From assembly GCA_015063325.1 (NCBI GenBank), contig SVUK01000004.1, forward strand, positions 1-64,000: a stretch of 64,000 nt of DNA, read 5' to 3'. Shown in pieces: positions 46,387-53,093 of the stretch. Numbering within the stretch: the stretch's first letter is position 1; every line of letters begins with the position of its first letter. Both the position numbers and the translations under genes were made by a program. The notes under the pieces were generated by a model. The model had not been told where the DNA came from, did not search any database, and saw nothing but the letters and a program-made list of their open reading frames with translations. The DNA comes from Oscillospiraceae bacterium. GTDB lineage: Bacteria > Bacillota > Clostridia > Oscillospirales > CAG-272.

Positions 46387-46416
46387 TGTGGAAAAGTCTG
46401 TGGAAACTGTGTAAAA
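46387..46416. repeat. Three TGTGGAAAA-like units
   Basis: TGTGGAAAA (46387), TGTGGAAAC (46399) and TGTGTAAAA (46408) in 30 bp, near-matches to the DnaA box TGTGGATAA. They lie in the 470-base gap 46220-46690, which holds no gene, only A/T-rich DNA, the recX terminator and a purine repeat tract. Confidence 0.5.
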
Positions 46417-46540
46417 CTCGCTTTAAAACACGATAAAACAGATTTTTTTCAAAAAAATTTTTAGAAATGTTCTTTATTTTGATCGTCCAAAATTGGAAAA
46501 AATGGGTGAAAAGTGGGTAAAAAAAGTTCGCTTTTTATAT

Positions 46541-46579
46541 AAAAAACGGGATCGTCTTGCGTAGACGATCCCGAAAAAA
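46541..46579 (-). terminator. Terminator downstream of recX
   Basis: CGGGATCGTC and GACGATCCCG arms with a 7-nt loop and T6 on the minus strand. It is 110 nt beyond the recX stop, past a purine-repeat tract. Confidence 0.75.
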
Positions 46580-46690
46580 GAGAAAAAGAGAAAAAGAGAA
46601 ATAGAGAAATAGAGAAATTAAAAAAAGAAAAACAGAGAAATAGAAAAGGTAAAATAAAGAACAAATAGAACAAATAGAAGAGAGAAAAAA
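46576..46690. repeat. Purine-rich short tandem repeat tract
   Basis: Irregular runs of AGAAAAAG, AGAAATAG and GAACAAATA units immediately downstream of recX. Looks like a slippage-prone microsatellite in the 3' untranslated region. Confidence 0.75.
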
Positions 46691-47350
46691 TTATTTTTGA
46701 ACAAGACGAAATGCCGCACGAATCTCTTCGGGCGAATATCCGTACCGTACCAGCGAGGCATATAGCTTTTTGCGCGCGGCGGAATCTTGCGGTAGCGTGC
46801 CGTTGTGCTTGCGGATCAGCGCGGCGCAGTTTTCGGCAAAATCGACGGGTTCCAAAAGGGAAGGGAGCGAGGAAAACGCTTCTTTTGCAAATCCTTTTGA
46901 CCAAAGATGATTTTGAATCCTTCGCGCCCCCCAAAGCTTGCGCAGGCATTTTTCTACCTCGCGCGCCAGCTGGTCGTCTTCGTTGATCAGTCCGGCGTCA
47001 CGCAGACGCTCGGCGGCGGCGGTCGCTTCCTCCTTGGAGTAGCCGTGCCGCATGATCTTTTGCGTCAGGTGCAAAACCGACGCCGAGCCGTAGGAAAGCG
47101 CCGATTGCCCCGAGCGAATTGCGCCGCAAAGACGGGCGGCGGTTTCCAACGCGTCAAATTGCTCCTCGGTTATGGCTCCCTTTTTCGGCTTGAGCGCGCA
47201 GTATTGCTCGGTCAAAATCACCAGTTTGTGAACGTCGCGCGCCGACCCGTTTTCGATTACGGCAATGATTTGCATTTCCTCGCCGTTTTTTTGCGCACGT
47301 ATGGATTCAATTGTGATCTTCAGCGGTTCGGTTTCGTCAAAATCGGTCAA
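46691..47350 (-). CDS. recX: RecA-regulating protein RecX
   Basis: 219 residues from a TTG start with GGAGG eight bases upstream. RecX binds RecA filaments and limits their activity. Three-helix repeats typical of the family are visible: ALSYGSASVLHLTQKIMRHGYS, then EDDQLAREVEKCLRKLWGARRI and AALIRKHN with LVRYGYSPEEIRAAF at the end. It starts 16 nt after the recA stop, in the same operon. Confidence 0.9.
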   Translation of the reverse strand: MTDFDETEPLKITIESIRAQKNGEEMQIIAVIENGSARDVHKLVILTEQYCALKPKKGAITEEQFDALETAARLCGAIRSGQSALSYGSASVLHLTQKIMRHGYSKEEATAAAERLRDAGLINEDDQLAREVEKCLRKLWGARRIQNHLWSKGFAKEAFSSLPSLLEPVDFAENCAALIRKHNGTLPQDSAARKKLYASLVRYGYSPEEIRAAFRLVQK

Positions 47351-47366
47351 AATACGTCCTCCCGGA

Positions 47367-48467
47367 TCAGTTCAGCCCAAGGTCAAATTCGTCGCCGTCG
47401 TCCTCGTCAACCTCAAATTCTTCCTCGTTCAGTTTGACGTTTTCGCTCTCGGCGCGGACTTTCGCTTCAATTTCTTCAAACAGCTCCGGATTGGTCTCTA
47501 ACAGCTTGCGAACGTTTTCTTTGCCCTGACCGATACGGTCTCCGTTGTAGGAGAACCACGATCCGCTCTTTTTGATAATATCCAAAAGGATGGCGTAGTC
47601 CAAAACCTCGCCGGTACGGGAAATGCCTTTGCCGTAAAGAATGTCAAATTCCGCGGTGCGGAAAGGAGGCGCGACCTTGTTTTTCACGATCTTGCACTTG
47701 ACGTGGTTGCCGTAAACGTCGTTGCCGTCCTTGAGCTGTTCGGTTTTGCGGACGTCGATGCGCACCGAGGCAAAGAATTTGAGCGCACGACCGCCGGGGG
47801 TGGTTTCAGGGTTGCCGTACATCACGCCCACTTTCTCGCGAATTTGGTTGATAAACACGACCACGCAGTTGCTCTTGGAAATCACGCCCGAAAGCTTGCG
47901 CATTGCCTGCGACATCATGCGCGCCTGAACGCCGACCATGCTTTGCCCCATATCGCCTTCAATCTCCTGGCGGGGAACCAAGGCGGCGACCGAGTCGACG
48001 ATGATGGCGTCCACTGCTCCGGAACGGGCAAGCGCTTCGCAAATTTCCAGCGCGTCCTCGCCGCAGTCGGGTTGGGAGACGAGCAGTTCGTCAATGTTGA
48101 CGCCCAAAGCCTTGGAGTAAACCGGGTCGAGCGCGTGCTCGGCGTCGATGAAAGCGGCGGTTCCGCCGGCTTTTTGCACCTCGGCAACGATATGGAGCGC
48201 AACGGTGGTTTTACCGGAAGATTCCGGCCCGAAAATTTCAATAATTCTTCCGCGCGGAACGCCGCCGATGCCAAGGGCAAGGTCCAAAGAGAGCGAACCG
48301 GTATGTACCGCCTGGACTTCCATATGGCGGTTTTCGCCCAATTTCATAATCGAACCTGCGCCGAAATCGCGTTCGATTTGCGACATTGCGGTGGCAAGCG
48401 CCTTCTTTTTGCCTTCGGCGTCCAAATCGGTGGGAACAGCGGACTTCATTTTTTTCGTAACAGCCAT
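47367..48467 (-). CDS. recA: Recombinase RecA
   Basis: 366 residues from ATG 48467 (AAAGGA ten bases upstream; the track start is a TTG two codons earlier). It forms filaments on single-stranded DNA for homologous recombination and SOS induction. GPESSGKTT is Walker [19 protein letters not shown] holds Walker B and loop L1, and [22 protein letters not shown] is loop L2. The acidic C-terminal tail is present. A consensus promoter lies at 48521-48549; I see no LexA operator between it and the start. Confidence 0.97.
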   Translation of the reverse strand: MAVTKKMKSAVPTDLDAEGKKKALATAMSQIERDFGAGSIMKLGENRHMEVQAVHTGSLSLDLALGIGGVPRGRIIEIFGPESSGKTTVALHIVAEVQKAGGTAAFIDAEHALDPVYSKALGVNIDELLVSQPDCGEDALEICEALARSGAVDAIIVDSVAALVPRQEIEGDMGQSMVGVQARMMSQAMRKLSGVISKSNCVVVFINQIREKVGVMYGNPETTPGGRALKFFASVRIDVRKTEQLKDGNDVYGNHVKCKIVKNKVAPPFRTAEFDILYGKGISRTGEVLDYAILLDIIKKSGSWFSYNGDRIGQGKENVRKLLETNPELFEEIEAKVRAESENVKLNEEEFEVDEDDGDEFDLGLN

Positions 48468-48520
48468 TTTCAAAAAATCCTTTCAAACGGCAAAAGCCGG
48501 TATTTTGGTGCGTTGTCTGT

Positions 48521-48549
48521 ATTATAGCGCGTTTTTCCCTGTTTGTCAA
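48521..48549 (-). promoter_or_regulatory. Promoter of recA-recX
   Basis: Minus strand TTGACA (48549-48544), 17-bp spacer, TATAAT (48526-48521). No GAAC-N4-GTTC operator overlaps it. Confidence 0.8.
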
Positions 48550-48668
48550 TAGGTTTTTAAAATATTTGTTTCCAAAAGTGGAATATTATTTTTGACTAAC
48601 CGATTTTAAATATTGTTAAATATTTTTATAATTCCAAAACAGGAACGAACAGCCGAGGAACAATTCGT

Positions 48669-48785
48669 CCGCCGCGCCGGGCGGTGACGGTGCCCGTCAC
48701 CGCAAACAAAAAAGGAGCAAAACGCAAAAATTGCGTTTTGCTCTTTTTTAACTCCGCAAACGTTCCGTTTGCGGCGGCGCGGCGC
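48669..48785. repeat. Three-hairpin (cloverleaf-like) element, copy A
   Basis: Outer arms CCGCCGCGCC (48669-48678) and GGCGCGGCG (48776-48784) enclose three hairpins: GCGGTGACGG/CCGTCACCGC, AGCAAAACGCAA/TTGCGTTTTGCT flanked by A6 and T6, and CCGCAAACG/CGTTTGCGG. The middle hairpin could end transcription in both directions. A second element with the same plan is at 52105-52225. Between 48550 and 48668 nothing else is seen. Confidence 0.8.
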
Positions 48786-48790
48786 GGCAG

Positions 48791-49033
48791 TTATCGAATT
48801 TCCTGATCCAGCGTGCGGAAGGTGTCTGTGTTAAAAAAATCGAAGATGGAAATGCCCATCCCGTCGCAAAGCATTTTGATCGTTACAATTCCCGGGTTGG
48901 TGCTTTTTCCGTAGAGAATATTTTTGATGGTAGAGGGAGGCACGGCGGATTCGGTTGCGAGTTTGTGAATGGACAGATGATATTCTCCGCAGAGTGCCAG
49001 CAAGCGGTTTTTGACAGCCGAGCAGGTATCCAT
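48791..49033 (-). CDS. XRE-family (Cro/C1-type) transcription regulator
   Basis: 80 residues, ATG 49033 with AAGGGG about ten bases upstream. Nearly the whole protein is a helix-turn-helix of the lambda Cro/C1 type: YHLSIHKLATESAVPPSTIKNILYGKS, then PGIVTIKMLCDGMGISIFDFF. It has no ligand domain. It is transcribed divergently from the peptide C gene, and palindromes lie in the shared 126-nt region, so self-control and control of the peptide operon are likely (inference). Confidence 0.85.
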   Translation of the reverse strand: MDTCSAVKNRLLALCGEYHLSIHKLATESAVPPSTIKNILYGKSTNPGIVTIKMLCDGMGISIFDFFNTDTFRTLDQEIR

Positions 49034-49063
49034 AGTAAAGAAACCCCTTTTTCAAAAGATTCA

Positions 49064-49128
49064 GGATAATTATATCCAAAAAGCCTTGACAAAGTGGGCT
49101 ATATATGATACAATATAGGCTATAAATA
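49064..49128. promoter_or_regulatory. Candidate operators between XRE gene and peptide C
   Basis: GGATA-ATTA-TATCC (49064-49077) overlaps an ATTATA that would be the XRE -10 box on the minus strand. GGCTATATAT (49097) and GGCTATAAAT (49118) are direct repeats 21 bp apart, two helical turns, spanning the spacer and -10 of the peptide promoter. Confidence 0.4.
49086..49114 (+). promoter_or_regulatory. Promoter of peptide C operon
   Basis: TTGACA (49086-49091), 17-bp spacer, TACAAT (49109-49114), 45 nt before the peptide C ATG. Confidence 0.8.
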
Positions 49129-49159
49129 GACCATTTCAAAAAAAGGAAAGGAGAAAAGG

Positions 49160-49279
49160 ATGAAAAAACTCTATCAACCGCCGGAAATTCTGAAAATTTC
49201 AATTGATTTACAGGATATTCTGACCACCTCGCCGGGGAGCAGTGAACTTGACCCGGACATGAAGATTTCAAAGCCCTAA
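49160..49279 (+). CDS. Small peptide C (surface-locus peptide family), 39 aa
   Basis: ATG 49160, stop TAA 49277-49279; below the track cutoff. AAAGGAAAGGAG lies just upstream and a strong promoter 45 nt before. The core YQPPEILKISIDLQDILTTS aligns without gaps to peptide A and with similar spacing to peptide B; the tail is short, acidic and proline-containing. No signal peptide or membrane segment. It is the first gene after the promoter and precedes the secreted DUF6273 protein by 35 nt. It is divergent from an XRE regulator. No family name is known to me. Confidence 0.85.
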   Translation: MKKLYQPPEILKISIDLQDILTTSPGSSELDPDMKISKP

Positions 49280-49314
49280 AAAAAGAAAAAAGGACAAAAA
49301 AGGAGAAAAAGAAA

Positions 49315-51111
49315 ATGAAAAAGAAGATTTTATGGTTTGTTTTGACCGCGGTTTGCCTTGCGGCGTTGCTTGGCGCATTTTTTGCCGTCAATGCAACCGA
49401 AACACCGGCAACCGACATTGTCGGACACAACCTCGCGCTGGATGACAGCATTCAGATCGACATTATTTATTATGTTGATCAAACGGCTCCCGAAGGGGCA
49501 GAGACCGGCGTTCTCTGTTGGTTTGCGCCGCAGGAGAGCTATACTCTTGAAAACGCGGAGTACAAGCTGAAGCAAAACGGCACGAGAATCATCGGCGGAA
49601 AAGAATACGCGCAGTATAATTCCCCGCGCATCCACGCAAAGATGATCACGCAGGACGTTTACGCCGTTTCCTACGTCAAAGTAGGCAATGAAGTTACCTA
49701 CAGCGATCTGGATAAATACAGCGTGTTGCAGTATTGCTACAACAAAAAAGGCAGTACCTTCGTTCGTCCCGGCGGCACGGCAACCTTGGGCGAGCTGATT
49801 ACCGATATGCTCAACTACGGCGCAACGGTGCAGAAATACTTCAATTTTAATACCGACCGTTTGGCAAATGCCGAGTACCACATGAACACCGTGGTGGACG
49901 GCACGCTGAAAGACGGAACGGCGCAAGGGCTTTACTACGTTGGCGAGACGATTGTCCTGTCGACCGATAGGGTCATTCCCGAGGGCTACCGTTTGGTTTG
50001 GCGGAACAGCGCCGGCGTTTCGCTGGGCGTTGGGCGGACGATTGAGGTTGCCGCTCCCTCAAGAAATGAAACCTACACCCCCGTTTTGCAGGACGCAAAA
50101 CTTGCGAAAGCCGCCTATACACGCATTGATGCAGACGGAAACGAGGACGAGAACGGCGACTACATTCTGTTCGGTTCCTATCCGCAAAGAGAAATTACCG
50201 ACGGCACGCTCAAGCTCATGCTCATGATGCAGGTCGGCACGGTGCCCACCCCCGAAGACCCGAAGGGCTGGACTTCCTACGGCTACTATATCGAAGGCAC
50301 CGTACAGGATTATATGTGGTACGTCGATGTTTCCTACAACGGCGAAACCTACCGCGGCGTGTATTTCACTTCCTATCGGTCGGATTGGACAACAAAAGCT
50401 TCCAACAAGGATAACACCCTTCAGGACGATTACGGATATACCCCGAATAATTTCTATTGGTTCCTCTATGAGCCGCTCAAATGGAGAATTCTTTCCGAGG
50501 AGGACGGCACGGCACTGATCCTTTGCGAAAGCATTATTGACAGCCAGCAGTATTATAACAACACCGACAATCGCACCATTGACGGGGAGACGATCTATCC
50601 AAGCAACTACGAACACAGCGACATTCGCGCATGGTTGAATAAGGTCTTCTACGAAACGGCGTTTGACAAATTGCAACAAGAGTTGATCGAAACAACGTTG
50701 GTTGACAACAGCGCAAGAAGCACGAACCCAAACAATAGCGCAACAGCATTCAATGGTGGAATCAATCTGTATACATGTAAAGATACCGAGGATAATGTAT
50801 TCCTCCTCAGTGAAAAAGAAGCTACAACTTCGGCATATGGTTTTGGAACATATGACAGTTATGGTCCGACTAATACAAGATGTAAGAAAACCACGGCATA
50901 TGCAAAAGTACAAGGTGTATGGATTCCTTCTGCAGATTACGCCGATAACGGGCAATGGTGGCTCAGGTCACCGGATTATGCCTATTCTACCAACGGGCGT
51001 TGCATCAGCCACGGTGGATGGGCAAACCCGGATAATCGCTGTAATCCTAACAGTACACGTTTTGGCATTGTCCCTGCTATGCAAATTTGGCTTGGAACTC
51101 TGCCCGAGTAG
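49315..51111 (+). CDS. Secreted protein with YGA domain and DUF6273 domain, ends at in-frame TAG
   Basis: 598 residues; AAAGGAGAAAAAG precedes ATG 49315 and a signal peptide follows. Residues ~35-185 form a YGA domain (NLALDDSIQIDIIYYVD, then DMLNYGATVQKYFNFNTDRLAN) like the pair ending the 2726-aa protein. A small bridging region is followed by a DUF6273-type domain (~265-598) with ILFGSYPQ, PLKWRILSEEDGTALILCES, SDIRAWLN, VFLLSEKEA, QWWLRSP and a terminal GIVPAMQIW. This domain is thought to have a C-type-lectin/FGE-like fold. The TAG stop is followed in the same frame by a second DUF6273 domain (next feature), so the original product was probably a ~917-residue two-domain protein. No cell-wall anchor is seen. 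Confidence 0.85.
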   Translation: MKKKILWFVLTAVCLAALLGAFFAVNATETPATDIVGHNLALDDSIQIDIIYYVDQTAPEGAETGVLCWFAPQESYTLENAEYKLKQNGTRIIGGKEYAQYNSPRIHAKMITQDVYAVSYVKVGNEVTYSDLDKYSVLQYCYNKKGSTFVRPGGTATLGELITDMLNYGATVQKYFNFNTDRLANAEYHMNTVVDGTLKDGTAQGLYYVGETIVLSTDRVIPEGYRLVWRNSAGVSLGVGRTIEVAAPSRNETYTPVLQDAKLAKAAYTRIDADGNEDENGDYILFGSYPQREITDGTLKLMLMMQVGTVPTPEDPKGWTSYGYYIEGTVQDYMWYVDVSYNGETYRGVYFTSYRSDWTTKASNKDNTLQDDYGYTPNNFYWFLYEPLKWRILSEEDGTALILCESIIDSQQYYNNTDNRTIDGETIYPSNYEHSDIRAWLNKVFYETAFDKLQQELIETTLVDNSARSTNPNNSATAFNGGINLYTCKDTEDNVFLLSEKEATTSAYGFGTYDSYGPTNTRCKKTTAYAKVQGVWIPSADYADNGQWWLRSPDYAYSTNGRCISHGGWANPDNRCNPNSTRFGIVPAMQIWLGTLPE

Positions 51112-51114
51112 AAA

Positions 51115-52068
51115 GTGACCATCCCGGAAACCTATACGCGCATTGACGTTGACGGCAACGAGGACGAAAACGGCGACTACGTTCTGTTCGGCTCCTATCC
51201 GCAAAGCGAAGTGAAGAACCACGTTCTCGAAACCATGCTGAACACCAAAGCCGGCGATCTTCCCACCGCCGAGAATCCGCAGGCGTGGACGTCCTACGAC
51301 TACTATATCAACGGCACCGTGCAGGATTATATGTGGTATCAGGACGTTACCCTGAACGGCGAAACCTACCGCGGCGTTTATTTTGAATCCTATCGACCGT
51401 CTTGGACGATTTATTATTCCTCGACTGGCAACAGCGACCAAGACGAGAATGGCTATTTTGTCGGTAATGTTTACTGGTTCCAATACGAGCCTCTCAAATG
51501 GAGAATCCTTTCGGAAGAGGATGGCACAGCGCTGATTCTTTGCGAAAGCATTATTGACGGTCAGCAGTATTATAATAACACCAGTGACCGTACCATTGAT
51601 GAGCAAATCTATCCGAATAACTACGAATACAGCGATATTCGCGCATGGCTGAACGAGGTGTTCTATGAAACAGCGTTCACCGAATTGCAGAAAGCGCTGA
51701 TTGAGACGACGCTGGTTGACAACAGCGCAAGAAGCACCAATCCACAGAATGAAGTATGGAACAACGGCGTCAACGTTTATGCCTGCAACGACACCGAAGA
51801 CAAAGTCTTCCTGCTTTCCGAGCGAGAGGTCACCAACAGTGAATATGGGTTTAACGGCGATTCCAATCGCATCAAAGTTCCAACCGCTTATGCAAAAGTA
51901 CAAGGAACATACATAAATAACGGCGATGGTGTTTGGTGGATCCGGTCGCCGTATTGCAACTATTCTCTCTACGGGCGCGGAGTCAGCTACGGTGGCATTG
52001 CCGCTCACTACGGTAACGTCTTCCACGCGGATTACGGCGTAGTTCCCGCTTTGCAAATTCGTTTCTAA
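51115..52068 (+). pseudogene. Second DUF6273 domain, separated by an amber codon
   Basis: 317 codons in the same frame as the preceding gene, only TAG and AAA between them. It repeats the preceding domain at roughly 65% identity: YTRIDVDGNEDENGDYVLFG, NGTVQDYMWY, PLKWRILSEEDGTALILCES, TLVDNSARSTNP. It has no signal peptide and no ribosome site before its first GTG (51115), so independent expression of a secreted product is unlikely. Either the TAG is a nonsense mutation or it is read through. TAG is an ordinary stop elsewhere here (for example at 27237), so a changed genetic code is not supported. Divergence is strongest in the last ~40 residues. Confidence 0.7.
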
Positions 52069-52104
52069 TTTATATCCCTACCGGGGCGGCGTTGCAAAAT
52101 AAAA

Positions 52105-52225
52105 CCCCCGCCGCGCCGGCGGAACGGAAACGCGGAGCGTTTCCGTTCCGCAACGCAAAAAGGAGAGCAAAATTTGCTCTCCTTTTTGCGTTGGAACCCG
52201 GCAATGCCGGGCGGCGCGGCGGGGG
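52105..52225. repeat. Three-hairpin (cloverleaf-like) element, copy B
   Basis: Perfect outer arms CCCCCGCCGCGCC (52105-52117) and GGCGCGGCGGGGG (52213-52225) enclose GCGGAACGGAAACG/CGTTTCCGTTCCGC, a 21-bp perfect hairpin containing AAAAAGGAGAGCAAA, and CCCGGC/GCCGGG. Plan, outer-arm sequence and the AAAAAGGAG-AGCAAA core agree with copy A at 48669. Confidence 0.85.
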
Positions 52226-52286
52226 TGTGGGGTTAGAAAAAAGCAAACCTTTCCCAGTTTTTCAAGTTTTTCAAAACGGGGAGAGC

Positions 52287-52332
52287 GCGAGAGGGGAGAA
52301 ACCTTTTTGAAAAAAGGTTTCTCCCCTCTCGC
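52287..52332. repeat. Long intergenic hairpin (copy 2)
   Basis: Two perfect 22-bp arms, beginning GCGAGAGGGGAGAAACC, separated by two bases. It is related to the hairpin at 44522 (AGAGCGCGAG...GGGGAG...TTTTTG...AAAAA) and likewise lies just past the 3' end of a minus-strand gene. Confidence 0.8.
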
Positions 52333-52346
52333 GGCCTTTCTCCCCC

Positions 52347-53060
52347 TCAATCCTTACTGTAAATCACGGTAACGTCGGGGTGGAGCTGCAGGACGGAAGC
52401 CTGAATTTGTGGCGTAACGGGACCGGAAACGGCTTTTTGGACGATCTCTTTTTTTGCCGCGCCGTTGGCGATCAGCAAAATTTTGCGTGCGCGCATGATG
52501 CTGCCAATGCCCATGGTGAGTGCCGAGCGAGGAACCTCGTCGACGCTTTCAAAAAATCGCGCGTTTGCCGCAATGGTGGAAGGATGAAGCGCAACAAGGT
52601 GGGTGGATTCCACAAAGCAGTCGCCTGGCTCGTTGAAGCCGATATGACCATCCAATCCAATGCCCAAAAGCTGCAAATCGATTCCGCCAAGTTCCTCAAT
52701 CTTGCGGTCGTATGCGGCGCACTCGGCGGCAGAATCTTCGGCAAGTCCGTTTGGAACAAAGGTTTTTTTCGGATCAATATTAACCGAATCAAACAGGTTC
52801 TTTTGCATGAAATAGCGGTAGCTTTGCGGATGGTCGCCGCCTAACCCCACATATTCGTCTAAATTGACCGACGTGATTTTCGAAAAATCCAGCTCGCCGG
52901 AGCGGTATCGGGCAATCAGATTTTGGTAGATTCCTACCGGCGAAGATCCGGTGGCAAGTCCGAGAACGGAATTGGGTTTCTTTTGAATTTGTGCGGCAAT
53001 GATATCCGCGCCGCGGCGGCAAAGTTCATCGTATGTATCAACAATTTGAAAATCAATCAC
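52347..53060 (-). CDS. nagB: Glucosamine-6-phosphate deaminase
   Basis: 237 residues, GTG start with AAGGAG about 12 bases upstream. It converts glucosamine-6-phosphate to fructose-6-phosphate and ammonia. LGLATGSSPVGIY binds the phosphate, NLDEYVGL holds the catalytic Asp, and GIGLDGHIGFNEPG the catalytic His. It is slightly shorter than E. coli NagB and lacks its allosteric tail, as in Gram-positive forms. It lies 33 nt after the AraC gene and near nahK, so it likely feeds sugars from mucin or milk-type glycans into glycolysis. Confidence 0.93.
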   Translation of the reverse strand: MIDFQIVDTYDELCRRGADIIAAQIQKKPNSVLGLATGSSPVGIYQNLIARYRSGELDFSKITSVNLDEYVGLGGDHPQSYRYFMQKNLFDSVNIDPKKTFVPNGLAEDSAAECAAYDRKIEELGGIDLQLLGIGLDGHIGFNEPGDCFVESTHLVALHPSTIAANARFFESVDEVPRSALTMGIGSIMRARKILLIANGAAKKEIVQKAVSGPVTPQIQASVLQLHPDVTVIYSKD

Positions 53061-53093
53061 GGGGGAACGGGCTCCTTTTTGGGTATTTTGAAA

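Noticed and set aside
48669-48785. CRISPR or integron attC site
   Set aside because: There are no regularly spaced identical repeats and no integrase gene; the structure is three different hairpins within outer arms.
51109-51111. TAG as sense codon (alternative genetic code or pyrrolysine)
   Set aside because: TAG serves as an ordinary stop in this window, for example at 27235-27237, and no Pyl machinery or methylamine methyltransferase is seen.
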